NCBI RefSeq assembly: GCF_016918015.1
Contig: NZ_JAERMK010000008.1
Coordinates: 124,001 to 188,000, forward strand
Reading direction: 5' to 3'
Origin: Glycomyces sp. YM15
Lineage (GTDB): Bacteria > Actinomycetota > Actinomycetes > Mycobacteriales > Micromonosporaceae
Length of the DNA: 64,000 nucleotides
In this document: in pieces, positions 20,543-28,769 of the stretch
Position numbering within the stretch: the stretch's first letter is position 1
How the letters are laid out: every line of letters begins with the position of its first letter
Notes under the pieces: generated by a model
What the model was told of the DNA's origin: nothing
Seen by the model: only the letters and a program-made list of their open reading frames with translations
The model's database searches: none
Translations under genes and position numbers: made by a program

Positions 20543-21328
20543 TCAGTGTCCCGCGGATTCGTATCGGCGCAGGCCCGCCTTGGCCACCAGGACGGCGGCG
20601 CCGAAGAGGACCAGGGCGACCATCGGCGGGATCGCCAGCCACCACGCGGGGAGAGCGCCGGTGAGGATCCGGACCGGGATGTAGTTGACGAAGGCGAGCG
20701 GCACGGCCCAGGTGAGCAGGGCGCGGACCGCCCTGGGGTAGATCGTCAGCGGAAAGCGCGTCGCGGTCTCCTGGGTCTGCGCGGTCAGCCAGGCGAAGAT
20801 CGGGCTCGGGCCCTTGAGCCAGAAGTTCGCGCAGTTCATCGTCGTGATGATCGTCAGCTGCACTACGACGGCGCAGAGGAAGAGCAGGATCGCCGCGGGG
20901 ATCATCGACGGCGCGATGCCCGCGCCGCTCCAGCCGATGGCGATCATCGTCGCGCCGGTGGCCAGGTTCGCCGCCGACTGCATGCCGATGGCGCTGGCGC
21001 CGATCTGCATCATCACCGGGGCCGGCCGGACGACGGCGTAGTCGAGGCCGCCGTCGACGATCATGCGGCCGACCCGCCACATGCCGTCCCAGCCGACCTC
21101 GGTCACCGAATCGGTCAGGACCATGAAGCCGATGAGCAGGAGCATCTCCGGGAAGCCCCAGCCGTCGAGGGTCGTGATCTGCGCGAAGATCACCGCGATG
21201 AAGGCGAGCTGCGCGGCCTGCTGGACCAGCGCGACCGAGATCATCGTCCAGAAGTCGGCCGGGTACTCGGTGATGGAGCGGAACTGCGCGGTGATCAGGC
21301 GGGTGTAGACGGCGGCGGTATGGCGCAT
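20543..21328 (-). CDS. ABC exporter permease, second-type subunit, cassette copy 3
   Basis: Six-helix ABC-2-type membrane protein of 261 residues, the partner of the permease encoded just upstream. It resembles the subunits at 23519 and 25105 throughout: start RHTAAVYTRL, RSITEYPADFW, and the common end YESAGH. These proteins belong to the uncharacterised ABC2_membrane_6/DUF990-like permeases that work with a COG4586-type ATPase. I start at the ATG at 21328 because GGAGG lies 5 bases before it and the same TGA-C-ATG junction is seen elsewhere in the cluster; an ATG four codons earlier is possible. Substrate unknown. It is the last gene of the cluster. Confidence 0.85.
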   Translation of the reverse strand: MRHTAAVYTRLITAQFRSITEYPADFWTMISVALVQQAAQLAFIAVIFAQITTLDGWGFPEMLLLIGFMVLTDSVTEVGWDGMWRVGRMIVDGGLDYAVVRPAPVMMQIGASAIGMQSAANLATGATMIAIGWSGAGIAPSMIPAAILLFLCAVVVQLTIITTMNCANFWLKGPSPIFAWLTAQTQETATRFPLTIYPRAVRALLTWAVPLAFVNYIPVRILTGALPAWWLAIPPMVALVLFGAAVLVAKAGLRRYESAGH

Positions 21329-21329
21329 G

Positions 21330-22148
21330 TCAGCCTCCATGGATGGTGACGGCCCGGACCGCGCGGCTCCACAGCCAGCGCCCGAGGAACCAGAGGGCGA
21401 CCGCCCATGCGGCCTGGGCCGCGATGAGCCCGAGCGCGCCGAGGGCGTCGACCCGGCCGAGGTAGATCTGGGACGGAGTGGTCGTGAAGTGGACGAACGG
21501 CAGGCACCAGGCGAGGACCTGCAGCGGGCCAGGCATGATCGCCAAGGGCACCATCGCCCCCGAGAAGAACGCCACGACGGTCTGCCGGGCCCACATGATG
21601 CCGTGGTAGCTGCGGGTCCAGAAGCACAGCATGGTGGACAGGTACACGACGCTGAACGCGATCGGGGCGATCAGGGCGATGCTGACGAGGGTGAGCAGTC
21701 CCGCGGCGACGGAGGCCGGCGGCAGCGGCGTGAAGAAGATCAGGGCGATCGTGAGCCCGACGGCCATCGTCGGGAGCGAGCCGGCGAGGCCGCCGTAGAA
21801 CTCGGCGGCGCGGGCCCGCTGGAAGTCGACGGGCTTGAGCAGGTCGATCGCGACGCTGCCGTCGAGAATGCGCTGGGCGGTGTCGGAGCCGCTGAAGACG
21901 AAGGTGCCGGTGACGAAGCCGATCACGTAGTAGGTGCGCATGGCGTCCCAGTCGTAGCCGGCGACCGATCCCTGCTCGGCGAGGATGGTGCCCCAGAGCG
22001 TGAGGGAGACGAGGAGTTCGCCGCCGCCGAGCACGACGCTGAAGATCCAGTTCAAGCGGTAGGCGAGGCGCCGTTTCAGGGCCACGACGGCCAGCGCGAG
22101 GTCGACGGAGAACGCGCGGGGGCGCGCTCGGACGGGGATTGCGGTCAA
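21330..22148 (-). CDS. ABC exporter permease, first-type subunit, cassette copy 3, uncertain start
   Basis: About 272 residues, paralogous to the proteins encoded at 24315 and 25919: DLALAVVALKRRLAYR at the start of homology, SGSDTAQRILDGSVAIDLLKPVDFQRARAAEF, HFTTTPSQIYLGRVD, and the end VTIHGG. Six membrane segments. No ATG or GTG lies upstream of the conserved part; TTG at 22148 (or 22196) is the best available start and neither has a good ribosome-binding site. The similarity ends where the toxin locus begins, so the native 5' end may have been altered by insertion of that locus. Expression of this copy is therefore in question. Confidence 0.75.
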   Translation of the reverse strand: MTAIPVRARPRAFSVDLALAVVALKRRLAYRLNWIFSVVLGGGELLVSLTLWGTILAEQGSVAGYDWDAMRTYYVIGFVTGTFVFSGSDTAQRILDGSVAIDLLKPVDFQRARAAEFYGGLAGSLPTMAVGLTIALIFFTPLPPASVAAGLLTLVSIALIAPIAFSVVYLSTMLCFWTRSYHGIMWARQTVVAFFSGAMVPLAIMPGPLQVLAWCLPFVHFTTTPSQIYLGRVDALGALGLIAAQAAWAVALWFLGRWLWSRAVRAVTIHGG

Positions 22149-22265
22149 GGTGCATCCAGGGATCAGGGGGAGGCGGTAGACCAGCTTGCACTGCAAGGGG
22201 TTGCCGAGTCAAAGCCAATTCCAACGACCGGATCACGGCACGGGCCTTGTCGATCCCGTCCGCGG

Positions 22266-22360
22266 CCGTCGCATAGCGGGACATCAAGAGCATCCCCGCC
22301 GCCTCTGGCGCCGCTTCAAGCCAGGAAATCCTCGACGAACTGCGCGAGGACCGGTTTTGA
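22266..22360 (+). pseudogene. C-terminal remnant of an antitoxin gene upstream of the PIN toxin
   Basis: The frame that ends with TGA at 22358-22360 reads SSQEILDELREDRF before its stop, which looks like the C-terminal toxin-binding tail of Phd/VapB-type antitoxins. The stop overlaps the toxin TTG, the usual coupling. Upstream in the same frame a TAG at 22274-22276 interrupts and no N-terminal DNA-binding part or start codon is visible. The antitoxin appears truncated. Confidence 0.45.
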
Positions 22361-22749
22361 TCTACTTCGACACCTCGGCACTGATGAAACTCGTGGTCAC
22401 CGAGGACGAGACGGCCGCCCTCGAAGCGTGGTTGGATGGCCATCCGGAGCAGCCTTGGGCCACAAGCGATCTGACGCGAGTTGAACTGCTCCGCGGTGTG
22501 ATGCGCAGGCAGCCCATGGCGCTGCTGCAAGCCCAGCAGCTCATCACCCGCATGGTCCGAGTCCCGCTTTCGGACGGCATCCTGCTCTACGCGCCCACGT
22601 GCCAACCGCCGCTTCTGCGATCACTCGACGCAATCCACCTGGCATCCGTAATGGAGTTCCGCAAGGAGATCGATTGGATGCTGGTCTACGACAAGCGACT
22701 CCTCGAAGTCGCGAACCTCAACGGCATCAACGTCGCCTCGCCTTCCTGA
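22357..22749 (+). CDS. PIN-domain toxin (VapC-like), without an intact antitoxin
   Basis: Predicted ribonuclease of 130 residues. The acidic residues of the PIN active site are all present: Asp5 in IYFDTSALMK, Glu in TRVELLRG, Asp in SLDAIHLAS and Asp in VYDKRLL. The start is the TTG at 22357, whose last two bases overlap the TGA of the antitoxin remnant. The open frame extends further upstream but that part has no toxin features. It is the only plus-strand gene inside a minus-strand exporter cluster, and converges with the vapBC pair. Gene without working antitoxin suggests either a trans-acting antitoxin or a toxin that is hardly expressed. Confidence 0.8.
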   Translation: MIYFDTSALMKLVVTEDETAALEAWLDGHPEQPWATSDLTRVELLRGVMRRQPMALLQAQQLITRMVRVPLSDGILLYAPTCQPPLLRSLDAIHLASVMEFRKEIDWMLVYDKRLLEVANLNGINVASPS

Positions 22750-22815
22750 CCCCTGCCGGGTGCTCGGGTCGGTGGCCGGCGAGGTCGCAGGCCCTCGATC
22801 CTGCTCGGATCCGCC

Positions 22816-23223
22816 TCAGGAGCAGTCGATGTGCAGGCAGTCGATCTGTGCACGGATCGCCGTGTCCGCCAGGCCCTTGTCGCCCGTCAGCAGCGTCGCG
22901 TCGAACTCTTTGGCAAGCGCCGCATAGCAGGCGTCGTAAGCCGAGAGGTTGTGGAACCAGCGCACGGCCTCCAGCAGCAGCCTCGGACTCTCCAGCGGGA
23001 TTCGCCGGATCGGGGCGGCGGCGAGCCGGGCCGCTGCGATTCGCAGGTCCCCCATGGTGAGATGCCTACCGAGCATCCGGCCCCGGAGCGCTGACAGCAC
23101 CTCCGCATCCAGATGCGCCGGGGCGATCACGTCCGAATCGCGGTGCAATTGCTCGGCGATCGTAGTCGTAGCCGCATTGCCGGTCAGCAGCGCGAGGACG
23201 ACGCTGGCGTCGACCACGATCAC
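22816..23223 (-). CDS. vapC: VapC-family PIN-domain toxin
   Basis: Ribonuclease toxin of 135 residues with PIN acidic residues in IVVDASVVLALL (Asp5), LDAEVLSAL (Glu), SAYDACYAALA (Asp) and LLTGDKGLA (Asp). The GTG start overlaps the antitoxin TGA by 4 bases (GTGA), so the pair is translated together. VapC enzymes cleave specific tRNAs or rRNA; the target here is unknown. It sits with its antitoxin between permease cassettes 2 and 3. Confidence 0.9.
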   Translation of the reverse strand: MIVVDASVVLALLTGNAATTTIAEQLHRDSDVIAPAHLDAEVLSALRGRMLGRHLTMGDLRIAAARLAAAPIRRIPLESPRLLLEAVRWFHNLSAYDACYAALAKEFDATLLTGDKGLADTAIRAQIDCLHIDCS

Positions 23224-23480
23224 CCCGCGTCCCCCAGGTTCCGGCGGATCTGCTCGTCGCGTTCAGCGCGAGCTTCGGTGATCGCCTCCGCCGCGTTGAA
23301 CGGCTGCCCGATCGGGTCGGCCGTCACGTCCTCAAGCCATGAGGCCATGCTCGGTTGGTTGACGTCGCGCCGAATCAGATTCCTGACGTAGGTCGACAGA
23401 TCGACCCCGAGCTCTGCTGCGCGTCGCTTCGCGGCCTCGCGGAGCTCCTCCTCAACGTTTCTGACCTGGATGAACACCAT
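23220..23480 (-). CDS. vapB: VapB-family antitoxin, ribbon-helix-helix
   Basis: An 86-residue protein starting MVFIQVRNVEEELREAAKRR, the FitA/ribbon-helix-helix N-terminus of VapB antitoxins, with LSTYVRNLIRR completing the DNA-binding unit. The charged C-terminal part binds and neutralises the toxin. CTGGAG lies upstream of the ATG. Together with vapC it forms a complete module that would also repress its own promoter. Confidence 0.88.
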   Translation of the reverse strand: MVFIQVRNVEEELREAAKRRAAELGVDLSTYVRNLIRRDVNQPSMASWLEDVTADPIGQPFNAAEAITEARAERDEQIRRNLGDAG

Positions 23481-23518
23481 GACTCCAGGTTAGCATGCGC
23501 ATCGCATGCTCATGGCGA

Positions 23519-24325
23519 TCAGTGGCCGGCGGAGTCGTAGGCCTTCAGGCCCGCCCGGAAGGTCCCGATCGCGATGGCCACGGTCGCCGCCGCTGCGATC
23601 GGAGCGGTGAGGAGCCACCATTCGGAGAGCCTGCCGGTGAGGATCTGGGCCGGGATGAAACTGGCGAACGCGAGCGGCAGACCGAAGGTCAGGGCCAGGC
23701 GCACCGCGGCCGGGAAGATCGTCAGCGGGAAGCGCAGGGCCTCGTTCTGCAGTTCGGTCAGCGCGAACGCGATGACCGGCGTGCGCCCCTTCATCCAGAA
23801 GTTCACGGCGTTCGCGATGGTCAGCAGCGACGCCTGGATGACGATCGCGCACGCGAGGAGGAAGAGCCCCACCGGGATCGCCGCGAGGCCGAGCCCGGCG
23901 CCGGTCCAGCCGATCACGAGCATCACCAGGCCCATGGTCACCTCGCCGAAGACCTGCATGCCGACGTGCTTCGAGCCGACCTGGACGAGCACGGGCGCGG
24001 GCCGGGTGATCCGGTAGTCCATGTCCCCTTCGACGACCATCTTGCCGGTGTCCCAGATCCCGTCCCACAGCAGCGAGGTGGCCGACCAGGAGGTGGCGAG
24101 GAAACCCGCGAGGACGAGCATCTCGTGGTAGTCCCATCCGGCGATGGCCTGGACGTTCGCGAACAGGATGCTCAAGAACGCGAACAGCATGCTCTGCCAG
24201 AAGGTCCCCGAGACGGTCATGACCCAGAAGTCCGCCGGGTACTCCCCGATCGACCGGAGGTAGGCGCCGATGGAGCGGCGGTAGACGCCCGCGGCGTGGA
24301 GAGCGGCAGTTCCCTTATCCGCCAT
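23519..24325 (-). CDS. ABC exporter permease, second-type subunit, cassette copy 2
   Basis: Membrane protein of 268 residues with about six helices, starting MADKGTAALHAAGVYRRS and ending AYDSAGH. RSIGEYPADFWVM near residue 25 and the DYRITRPAPVLVQVGSKHVG block align with the copy-1 partner. The gene overlaps the preceding permease by 11 bases (AAGGTGA lies before the ATG within it), a sign of coupled translation and a heterodimer. The vapBC locus begins 38 bases beyond its stop. Confidence 0.88.
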   Translation of the reverse strand: MADKGTAALHAAGVYRRSIGAYLRSIGEYPADFWVMTVSGTFWQSMLFAFLSILFANVQAIAGWDYHEMLVLAGFLATSWSATSLLWDGIWDTGKMVVEGDMDYRITRPAPVLVQVGSKHVGMQVFGEVTMGLVMLVIGWTGAGLGLAAIPVGLFLLACAIVIQASLLTIANAVNFWMKGRTPVIAFALTELQNEALRFPLTIFPAAVRLALTFGLPLAFASFIPAQILTGRLSEWWLLTAPIAAAATVAIAIGTFRAGLKAYDSAGH

Positions 24326-25103
24326 GGACGGTCACCTTCTTGACGAGCCGGCGCCAGATGAGGCGCCCGATCACCCAGAGGCCGACGGCCCAGGCGGCTT
24401 CGGCGGCGATGAGGCCGAGTGCGCCCGCGGTGTCGACCCGGCCCAGGTAGATCGAAGCGGGCGTGGTGGTGAAGTGGACGAACGGCAGCGCCCAGGCGAC
24501 GCCCTGGAGCCAGACGGGCATGAGCGCGACCGGGATCATCATCCCGGAGAAGAACGCGACCATGCTGTCCTTGGCCCACTGGATGCCGAGGAACCGCTGC
24601 GTCAGAAAGCAGGCGAGCGTCGCGAGGTAGCTGATGCCGAAGGCCAGCGGGAAGATGAACAGCAGGCTGAACGCGGTCAGCGCCGCCGCGAGCGGCGAGA
24701 CCGGGCCCGCGGGCCGGAAGAGCAGCGCCGCGGCGGCGGTCCCGAGGATCGCGGAGGGGATCGAGGCCGTCATGCCGCCGATGTACTCCGCGGCGCGCGC
24801 CCGCTGGAAGTCGACCGGTTTGGTCAGGTCGATCGCGACCATGCCGTCGAGGATGCGACCGGCCATCTCCCAGTCGGACCCGGCCCAGGCGAGCGTCCCG
24901 GTGAGGAAGCCGATGATCAGGTACGCCTTCATGGCGTCCCAGTCGTAGCCGCCGATCTCACCGTCGCCGATGAGGTGGTTCCACACGGCCAGGCCCGCCA
25001 GGAGCGACCACTCTCCGAAGAGGACGGAGAAGAACCAGGTGGACTTGTACGCGATCTTGCGTTTGAACGAGATGGTCGCGAGCGCGACGTCCAGGTTCGC
25101 CAT
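24315..25103 (-). CDS. ABC exporter permease, first-type subunit, cassette copy 2
   Basis: Membrane protein of 262 residues starting MANLDVALATISFKRKIAYKS. It has the cluster's common motifs KPVDFQRARAAEYIG, FVHFTTTPASIYLGRVDTAG and the ending KVTVHGG. A stretch of more than 40 bases around 24420-24470 is almost identical to the matching part of copy 1 at 26020-26060, so the duplication is fairly recent or has been homogenised. It starts 1 base after the stop of the copy-1 partner. Confidence 0.88.
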   Translation of the reverse strand: MANLDVALATISFKRKIAYKSTWFFSVLFGEWSLLAGLAVWNHLIGDGEIGGYDWDAMKAYLIIGFLTGTLAWAGSDWEMAGRILDGMVAIDLTKPVDFQRARAAEYIGGMTASIPSAILGTAAAALLFRPAGPVSPLAAALTAFSLLFIFPLAFGISYLATLACFLTQRFLGIQWAKDSMVAFFSGMMIPVALMPVWLQGVAWALPFVHFTTTPASIYLGRVDTAGALGLIAAEAAWAVGLWVIGRLIWRRLVKKVTVHGG

Positions 25104-25104
25104 G

Positions 25105-25926
25105 TCAGTGTCCCGCCGAGTCGTAGGCGCGCAGGCCGAGCCGGTAGACGCCCGCGGCCAGCGCCACCGCCGCCACCGCGGCGAGCGGCACGCCGACCAG
25201 CCACCAGGCGGTCATGTGGCCGGTGAAGACCGCGACGGGAACGACGTTGATGAACGCGACCGGCACGATGAACAGCGCGACGACCCTGACCGCTGCCGGG
25301 AAGACGCCGAGCGGCAGCTTCATCGCGCCGCCCTGGAGCTGGATCAGGAGGAACGCGAAGATCGACATGGGGCTCTTGATCCAGAAGTTCACGGCGCAGA
25401 ACGCGGTCACGAGCGCCGTCTGGATGAGGGCCGCGCAGACGATCGCCAGCGCGCCGACCGGAATCCACGCCATGCCGACTCCGGCGCCGATCCAGCCGTA
25501 GACCAGCATCGCGAAGCCCAGAGCCAGCTCGCCGAACGACTGGAGTCCGATGTGCGAGGACCCGACCTGGAGGATCACCGGGGCGGGCCGGGTGATCCGG
25601 TAGTCGATGTCGCCCTTGATGACCATGCTGCCGGTGTTCCAGGCGCCGTCGAAGCACAGCGCGTTCGCGCCGCCGGCGATGCTCAGGAGGCCCGAGAGCA
25701 TGAGCATCTCGTGGAAGCCCCAGCCTTCGATGTGCGGGACGTTGGCGAACAGCACGGCGAGGAACGCGAACTGCAGGACGTTCCACACCGCTCCTGCCGT
25801 GGCCATGATCCACAGGTCGGCCGGGTATTCGATGACGGAGCGGACATGCGCCGCCAGCGCGCGCCAGTAGACGCCGGAGGCGTGCCGGATCGGCACCGTC
25901 CTGCTGATGGACGAGACGTCAGCCAC
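25105..25926 (-). CDS. ABC exporter permease, second-type subunit, cassette copy 1
   Basis: Membrane protein of 273 residues, GTG start inside the end of the preceding gene (8-base overlap). Motifs: RSVIEYPADLWIM, DIDYRITRPAPVILQVGSSHIG, and the common C-terminus RAYDSAGH. It pairs with the permease at 25919. Same family as 20543 and 23519. Confidence 0.88.
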   Translation of the reverse strand: MADVSSISRTVPIRHASGVYWRALAAHVRSVIEYPADLWIMATAGAVWNVLQFAFLAVLFANVPHIEGWGFHEMLMLSGLLSIAGGANALCFDGAWNTGSMVIKGDIDYRITRPAPVILQVGSSHIGLQSFGELALGFAMLVYGWIGAGVGMAWIPVGALAIVCAALIQTALVTAFCAVNFWIKSPMSIFAFLLIQLQGGAMKLPLGVFPAAVRVVALFIVPVAFINVVPVAVFTGHMTAWWLVGVPLAAVAAVALAAGVYRLGLRAYDSAGH

Positions 25927-26716
25927 CGTGCACCGTCACTTTCCTGACCGCGAAGCGGAAGACGAGCCGGCCCGCGTACCAGAGGCCCACGACCCAGGCG
26001 GCCTCGGCGGCGATGAGGCCGAGCGCGCCCGCGGTGTCGACCCGGCCCAGGTAGATCGCGGACGGGGTGGTCGTGAAGTGCGGGAACGGCAGGGCCCAGG
26101 CCGCGGCCTGGAGCCAGCCCGGCATGAACGCGAGCGGGATCATGAGTCCGGAGAAGAAGCTGAGCAGGGCCTCGCGCAGCCACATGATCCCCAGGTACCG
26201 CTTGGTCCAGAAGCACACCAGGACCGAGAGGTAGGTGATGCCGAAGGCCAGGGGGAACAGGAGGACGAAGCTGAGAGCGGTGAGCAGGCCCGCCGTCGGC
26301 GTGACCGGTCCGGGCGGATCGAACAGCAGCCAGGCCCCGAGGACGCCGAGCGCGGCGGTCGGGGCGGTGGAGATCATCGAGCCGATGTACTCGGCGGCGC
26401 GGGCCCGCTGGAAGTCGACGGGTTTGGTCATGTCGACCGCGATGTGGCCGTCGAGGATGCGGTCGGCGATCTGGTAGTCGGCGGCGCCGAAGACCATGGT
26501 GGCGGCGATGAAGCCGATGATCGTGTACGCGCGCATCGACGCCCAGTCGTAGCCGTTCAGCGATCCGTCGCCGAGCAGGTTCTGCCACATGGTGAGCGAG
26601 ATGAGCATGGAGCCGCCGCCGAGGGCGAGGCCGAAGATCCAGCCGGATTTGTAGGCGAGTCGGCGCTTGAACGCGATGACCACGAGCGCGCGGTCGACCG
26701 CGAGGGCGTGGGTCAT
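25919..26716 (-). CDS. ABC exporter permease, first-type subunit, cassette copy 1
   Basis: Membrane protein of 265 residues, starting MTHALAVDRALVVIAFKRRLAYKS; about six helices, ending RKVTVHGG. It is the permease closest to the ATPase gene, 55 bases downstream of it. KPVDFQRARAAEYIGSM and HFTTTPSAIYLGRVDTAG match copies 2 and 3. Confidence 0.9.
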   Translation of the reverse strand: MTHALAVDRALVVIAFKRRLAYKSGWIFGLALGGGSMLISLTMWQNLLGDGSLNGYDWASMRAYTIIGFIAATMVFGAADYQIADRILDGHIAVDMTKPVDFQRARAAEYIGSMISTAPTAALGVLGAWLLFDPPGPVTPTAGLLTALSFVLLFPLAFGITYLSVLVCFWTKRYLGIMWLREALLSFFSGLMIPLAFMPGWLQAAAWALPFPHFTTTPSAIYLGRVDTAGALGLIAAEAAWVVGLWYAGRLVFRFAVRKVTVHGG

Positions 26717-26771
26717 CTTCGTCTGCTCCGGTTCGGTGCGTCGTGCGGTCGGGCGGTGCGGCGCATACGGC

Positions 26772-27770
26772 TCACTTGGTGAGCTCCCCCGCGTACAGGC
26801 GGCGGATGACGTCCTCGATGGACGGCTCGGAGAGCGACAGGTCCCGCGGGGAGAGCTGGGCGGTGAGCGAGCCGAGGACCTCGGCGGTGGTGAAGCGGCC
26901 CGACTCGTAGGTGACGGTGACCTCGGAGGGCGCTTCGCCGGCGGTCCACTCGTAGTCGGGGAACTTCTCGGCCAGGGCCGGGACGTCCGCGGTGCCCTCG
27001 AGGTAGAGGTTCACGGCCTTGGTGGTGATGTAGTGGGCCTTGAGTCGCTCGATGGAGCCGTCGTAGGCGATGGCGCCCTTGTCGATCACGACGATCCGCT
27101 CGCACACCTCCTCGATGTCGGCCAGGTCGTGGCTGGTAAGAAGGAGCGTGGTGCCGTCGTTGACGAGTTCGCGCAGGAACGCGCGAAGGCGGTCCTTCAC
27201 GGAGATGTCGAGGCCGATGGTGGGCTCGTCGAGGTAGACCATCTTCGGGTCGTGGATGAGCGCGCACGCGAGGTCGGCCCGCATCCGCTGGCCGAGGGAG
27301 AGGGTGCGGGCGAGCGCGGGCATGAACTCGTTCAGGTCGAGCAGCTCGTCGAACTTGGCGATGCGGCGTTGGTAGTCGGCGTCGGAGACGCCGTACATGT
27401 GCTTGAGGAGTTTGAGGGACTCTTCGACGGGCAGGTCCCACCAGAGCTGGGTGCGCTGGCCAAAAAGAACGCCGATGTCGTGGGCGTTGGCGATGCGCTC
27501 GGTGTGCGGGTCGCGGCCCATCACCCGAACGGTGCCTTCGGAGGGCCGGAGGATGCCGGTGAGGAGCTTGACGGTGGTGGACTTGCCGGCACCGTTGGGC
27601 CCCACGTAGGCCACCGATTCGCCCGCGTCGATCGAGAGGTCGATCCCGTCGACGGCGGTGTAGTTCTTGAATTTGCGCTGCATCAGGTGTTTGACGGCGC
27701 CCTTGAACCCTGAGGCCTTGTCAGGCCTGCGGAAGGTCTTGGTGAGGGATCGGGCTTCGAGAATCGGCAT
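26772..27770 (-). CDS. ABC transporter ATP-binding protein (COG4586-like), sole ATPase of the cluster
   Basis: Cytosolic ATPase of 332 residues that should drive export through the neighbouring permeases. Walker A GPNGAGKST is near residue 58, the Q-loop region VLFGQRTQLWWDLP, the signature LSLGQRMRADLACAL, Walker B KMVYLDEPT and the H-loop TSHD are intact. A C-terminal extension of about 90 residues follows the core (residues 245-332). The FGQRTQLWWD variant is characteristic of the ATPases paired with DUF990-type permeases. It is the first gene of the seven-gene exporter cluster, and only this ATPase is present for three permease pairs. Substrate unknown. Confidence 0.92.
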   Translation of the reverse strand: MPILEARSLTKTFRRPDKASGFKGAVKHLMQRKFKNYTAVDGIDLSIDAGESVAYVGPNGAGKSTTVKLLTGILRPSEGTVRVMGRDPHTERIANAHDIGVLFGQRTQLWWDLPVEESLKLLKHMYGVSDADYQRRIAKFDELLDLNEFMPALARTLSLGQRMRADLACALIHDPKMVYLDEPTIGLDISVKDRLRAFLRELVNDGTTLLLTSHDLADIEEVCERIVVIDKGAIAYDGSIERLKAHYITTKAVNLYLEGTADVPALAEKFPDYEWTAGEAPSEVTVTYESGRFTTAEVLGSLTAQLSPRDLSLSEPSIEDVIRRLYAGELTK

Positions 27771-27800
27771 GCTCCCACCGTAGGAAGATTCGGTGGGAGC
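27771..27800. terminator. Perfect hairpin between the HTTM gene and the ABC ATPase gene
   Basis: GCTCCCACCG (27771-27780) and CGGTGGGAGC (27791-27800) form a perfect 10-bp stem directly upstream of the ATPase ATG. It ends transcription of the HTTM cluster, or, being next to the start codon, may act in the ATPase leader. Confidence 0.65.
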
Positions 27801-27821
27801 GGGCCACTCGTTTTCCGCGGG

Positions 27822-28769
27822 TCAGGACGTCGGTTCGGGCTCCCGCGTCGTCGTCCCGGAAGTCGTCTGCGCTGGTATCGCCTTGCGGGCCTGGAGTTTG
27901 CGGCGGATCCGGCCGGGGAGCCGCGGCACTTTGCGAATCAGCTCACGCGGATCGATGCGCTCCAGCGGGAGGAAGCAGGCCATGGCGACCATATGGGGCA
28001 GGAAGCTGATCTCGACGGCGAGGAAGACCGTGAGATGGAAGCAGTAGAAGAAGGCGACGATGCCGTATCTGAGGCGTTTGGCGGCCGCGAACATCACGAT
28101 GGGGCTGAGCAGCTCGAACCCGACCATCCCCCATTGGGAGAGGCGCAGCAGCCACGGGTAGTCGAGGAGCCAGGTCGAGAACTCGGTGCCGCGGCGGATG
28201 ATCGCCCAGGTCATGGTCGCGGAGTTGACCCATTCCCAGCCGCCGTAGCGGATCTTGGCCCAGGCCGCGAAGAAGTAGGTGCAGACCACGCCGATCTGGA
28301 CGAGGTTGAAGCCCCAGCCGACGTGCTCGGAGAGGTTCCGGCGGTCGCCCCAGCGGGCTTTCGGCATGGTGGGCAGGAGGAACAGGAGGATGAGGAAGGC
28401 GAACTTGCCGTGGTCGACCTTCCCGTAGGACATCGCGATGATCATCCACTCGAAGTAGGCGACCGCGCAGATCCACCCGAAGAGGCGCGGGGCCTTGTTG
28501 AACATCATGGGGATCGAGGCCGCGAGGAGCACGACGAGGGTGCCTACGACGATCTCGTAGGTGGGGACCGGGAAGACGGGGAGCACGCGGGCGATGAAGA
28601 GCGGCTGGTAGAGCTCGCCGGGGACGTGGCGGTGGCCGAGGATCCACGGCATGTACCACCACCAGTCGACCCAGATGAACGCTCCGGCGAGGAAGCGCAT
28701 CGCGGCGACGCGGCCGAGCGCGACGGGCTGGAAGAACCAGCCGGCGGCCCTGGTGGTCAGCGGGGTCAC
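27822..28769 (-). CDS. HTTM/vitamin K-dependent gamma-carboxylase-like membrane protein, copy 2
   Basis: Polytopic membrane protein of 315 residues with about six or seven helices, beginning VALGRVAAMRFLAG and including SYGKVDHGKFAFLIL, VGWGFNLVQIGVVCTYFFAAWAKIRYGG, and FLPHMVAMACFLPLERIDP. These are features of the HTTM domain related to gamma-glutamyl carboxylases. The bacterial role is not established. GTG overlaps the preceding gene by four bases. The whole gene is paralogous to the one at 29271. Confidence 0.85.
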   Translation of the reverse strand: MTPLTTRAAGWFFQPVALGRVAAMRFLAGAFIWVDWWWYMPWILGHRHVPGELYQPLFIARVLPVFPVPTYEIVVGTLVVLLAASIPMMFNKAPRLFGWICAVAYFEWMIIAMSYGKVDHGKFAFLILLFLLPTMPKARWGDRRNLSEHVGWGFNLVQIGVVCTYFFAAWAKIRYGGWEWVNSATMTWAIIRRGTEFSTWLLDYPWLLRLSQWGMVGFELLSPIVMFAAAKRLRYGIVAFFYCFHLTVFLAVEISFLPHMVAMACFLPLERIDPRELIRKVPRLPGRIRRKLQARKAIPAQTTSGTTTREPEPTS

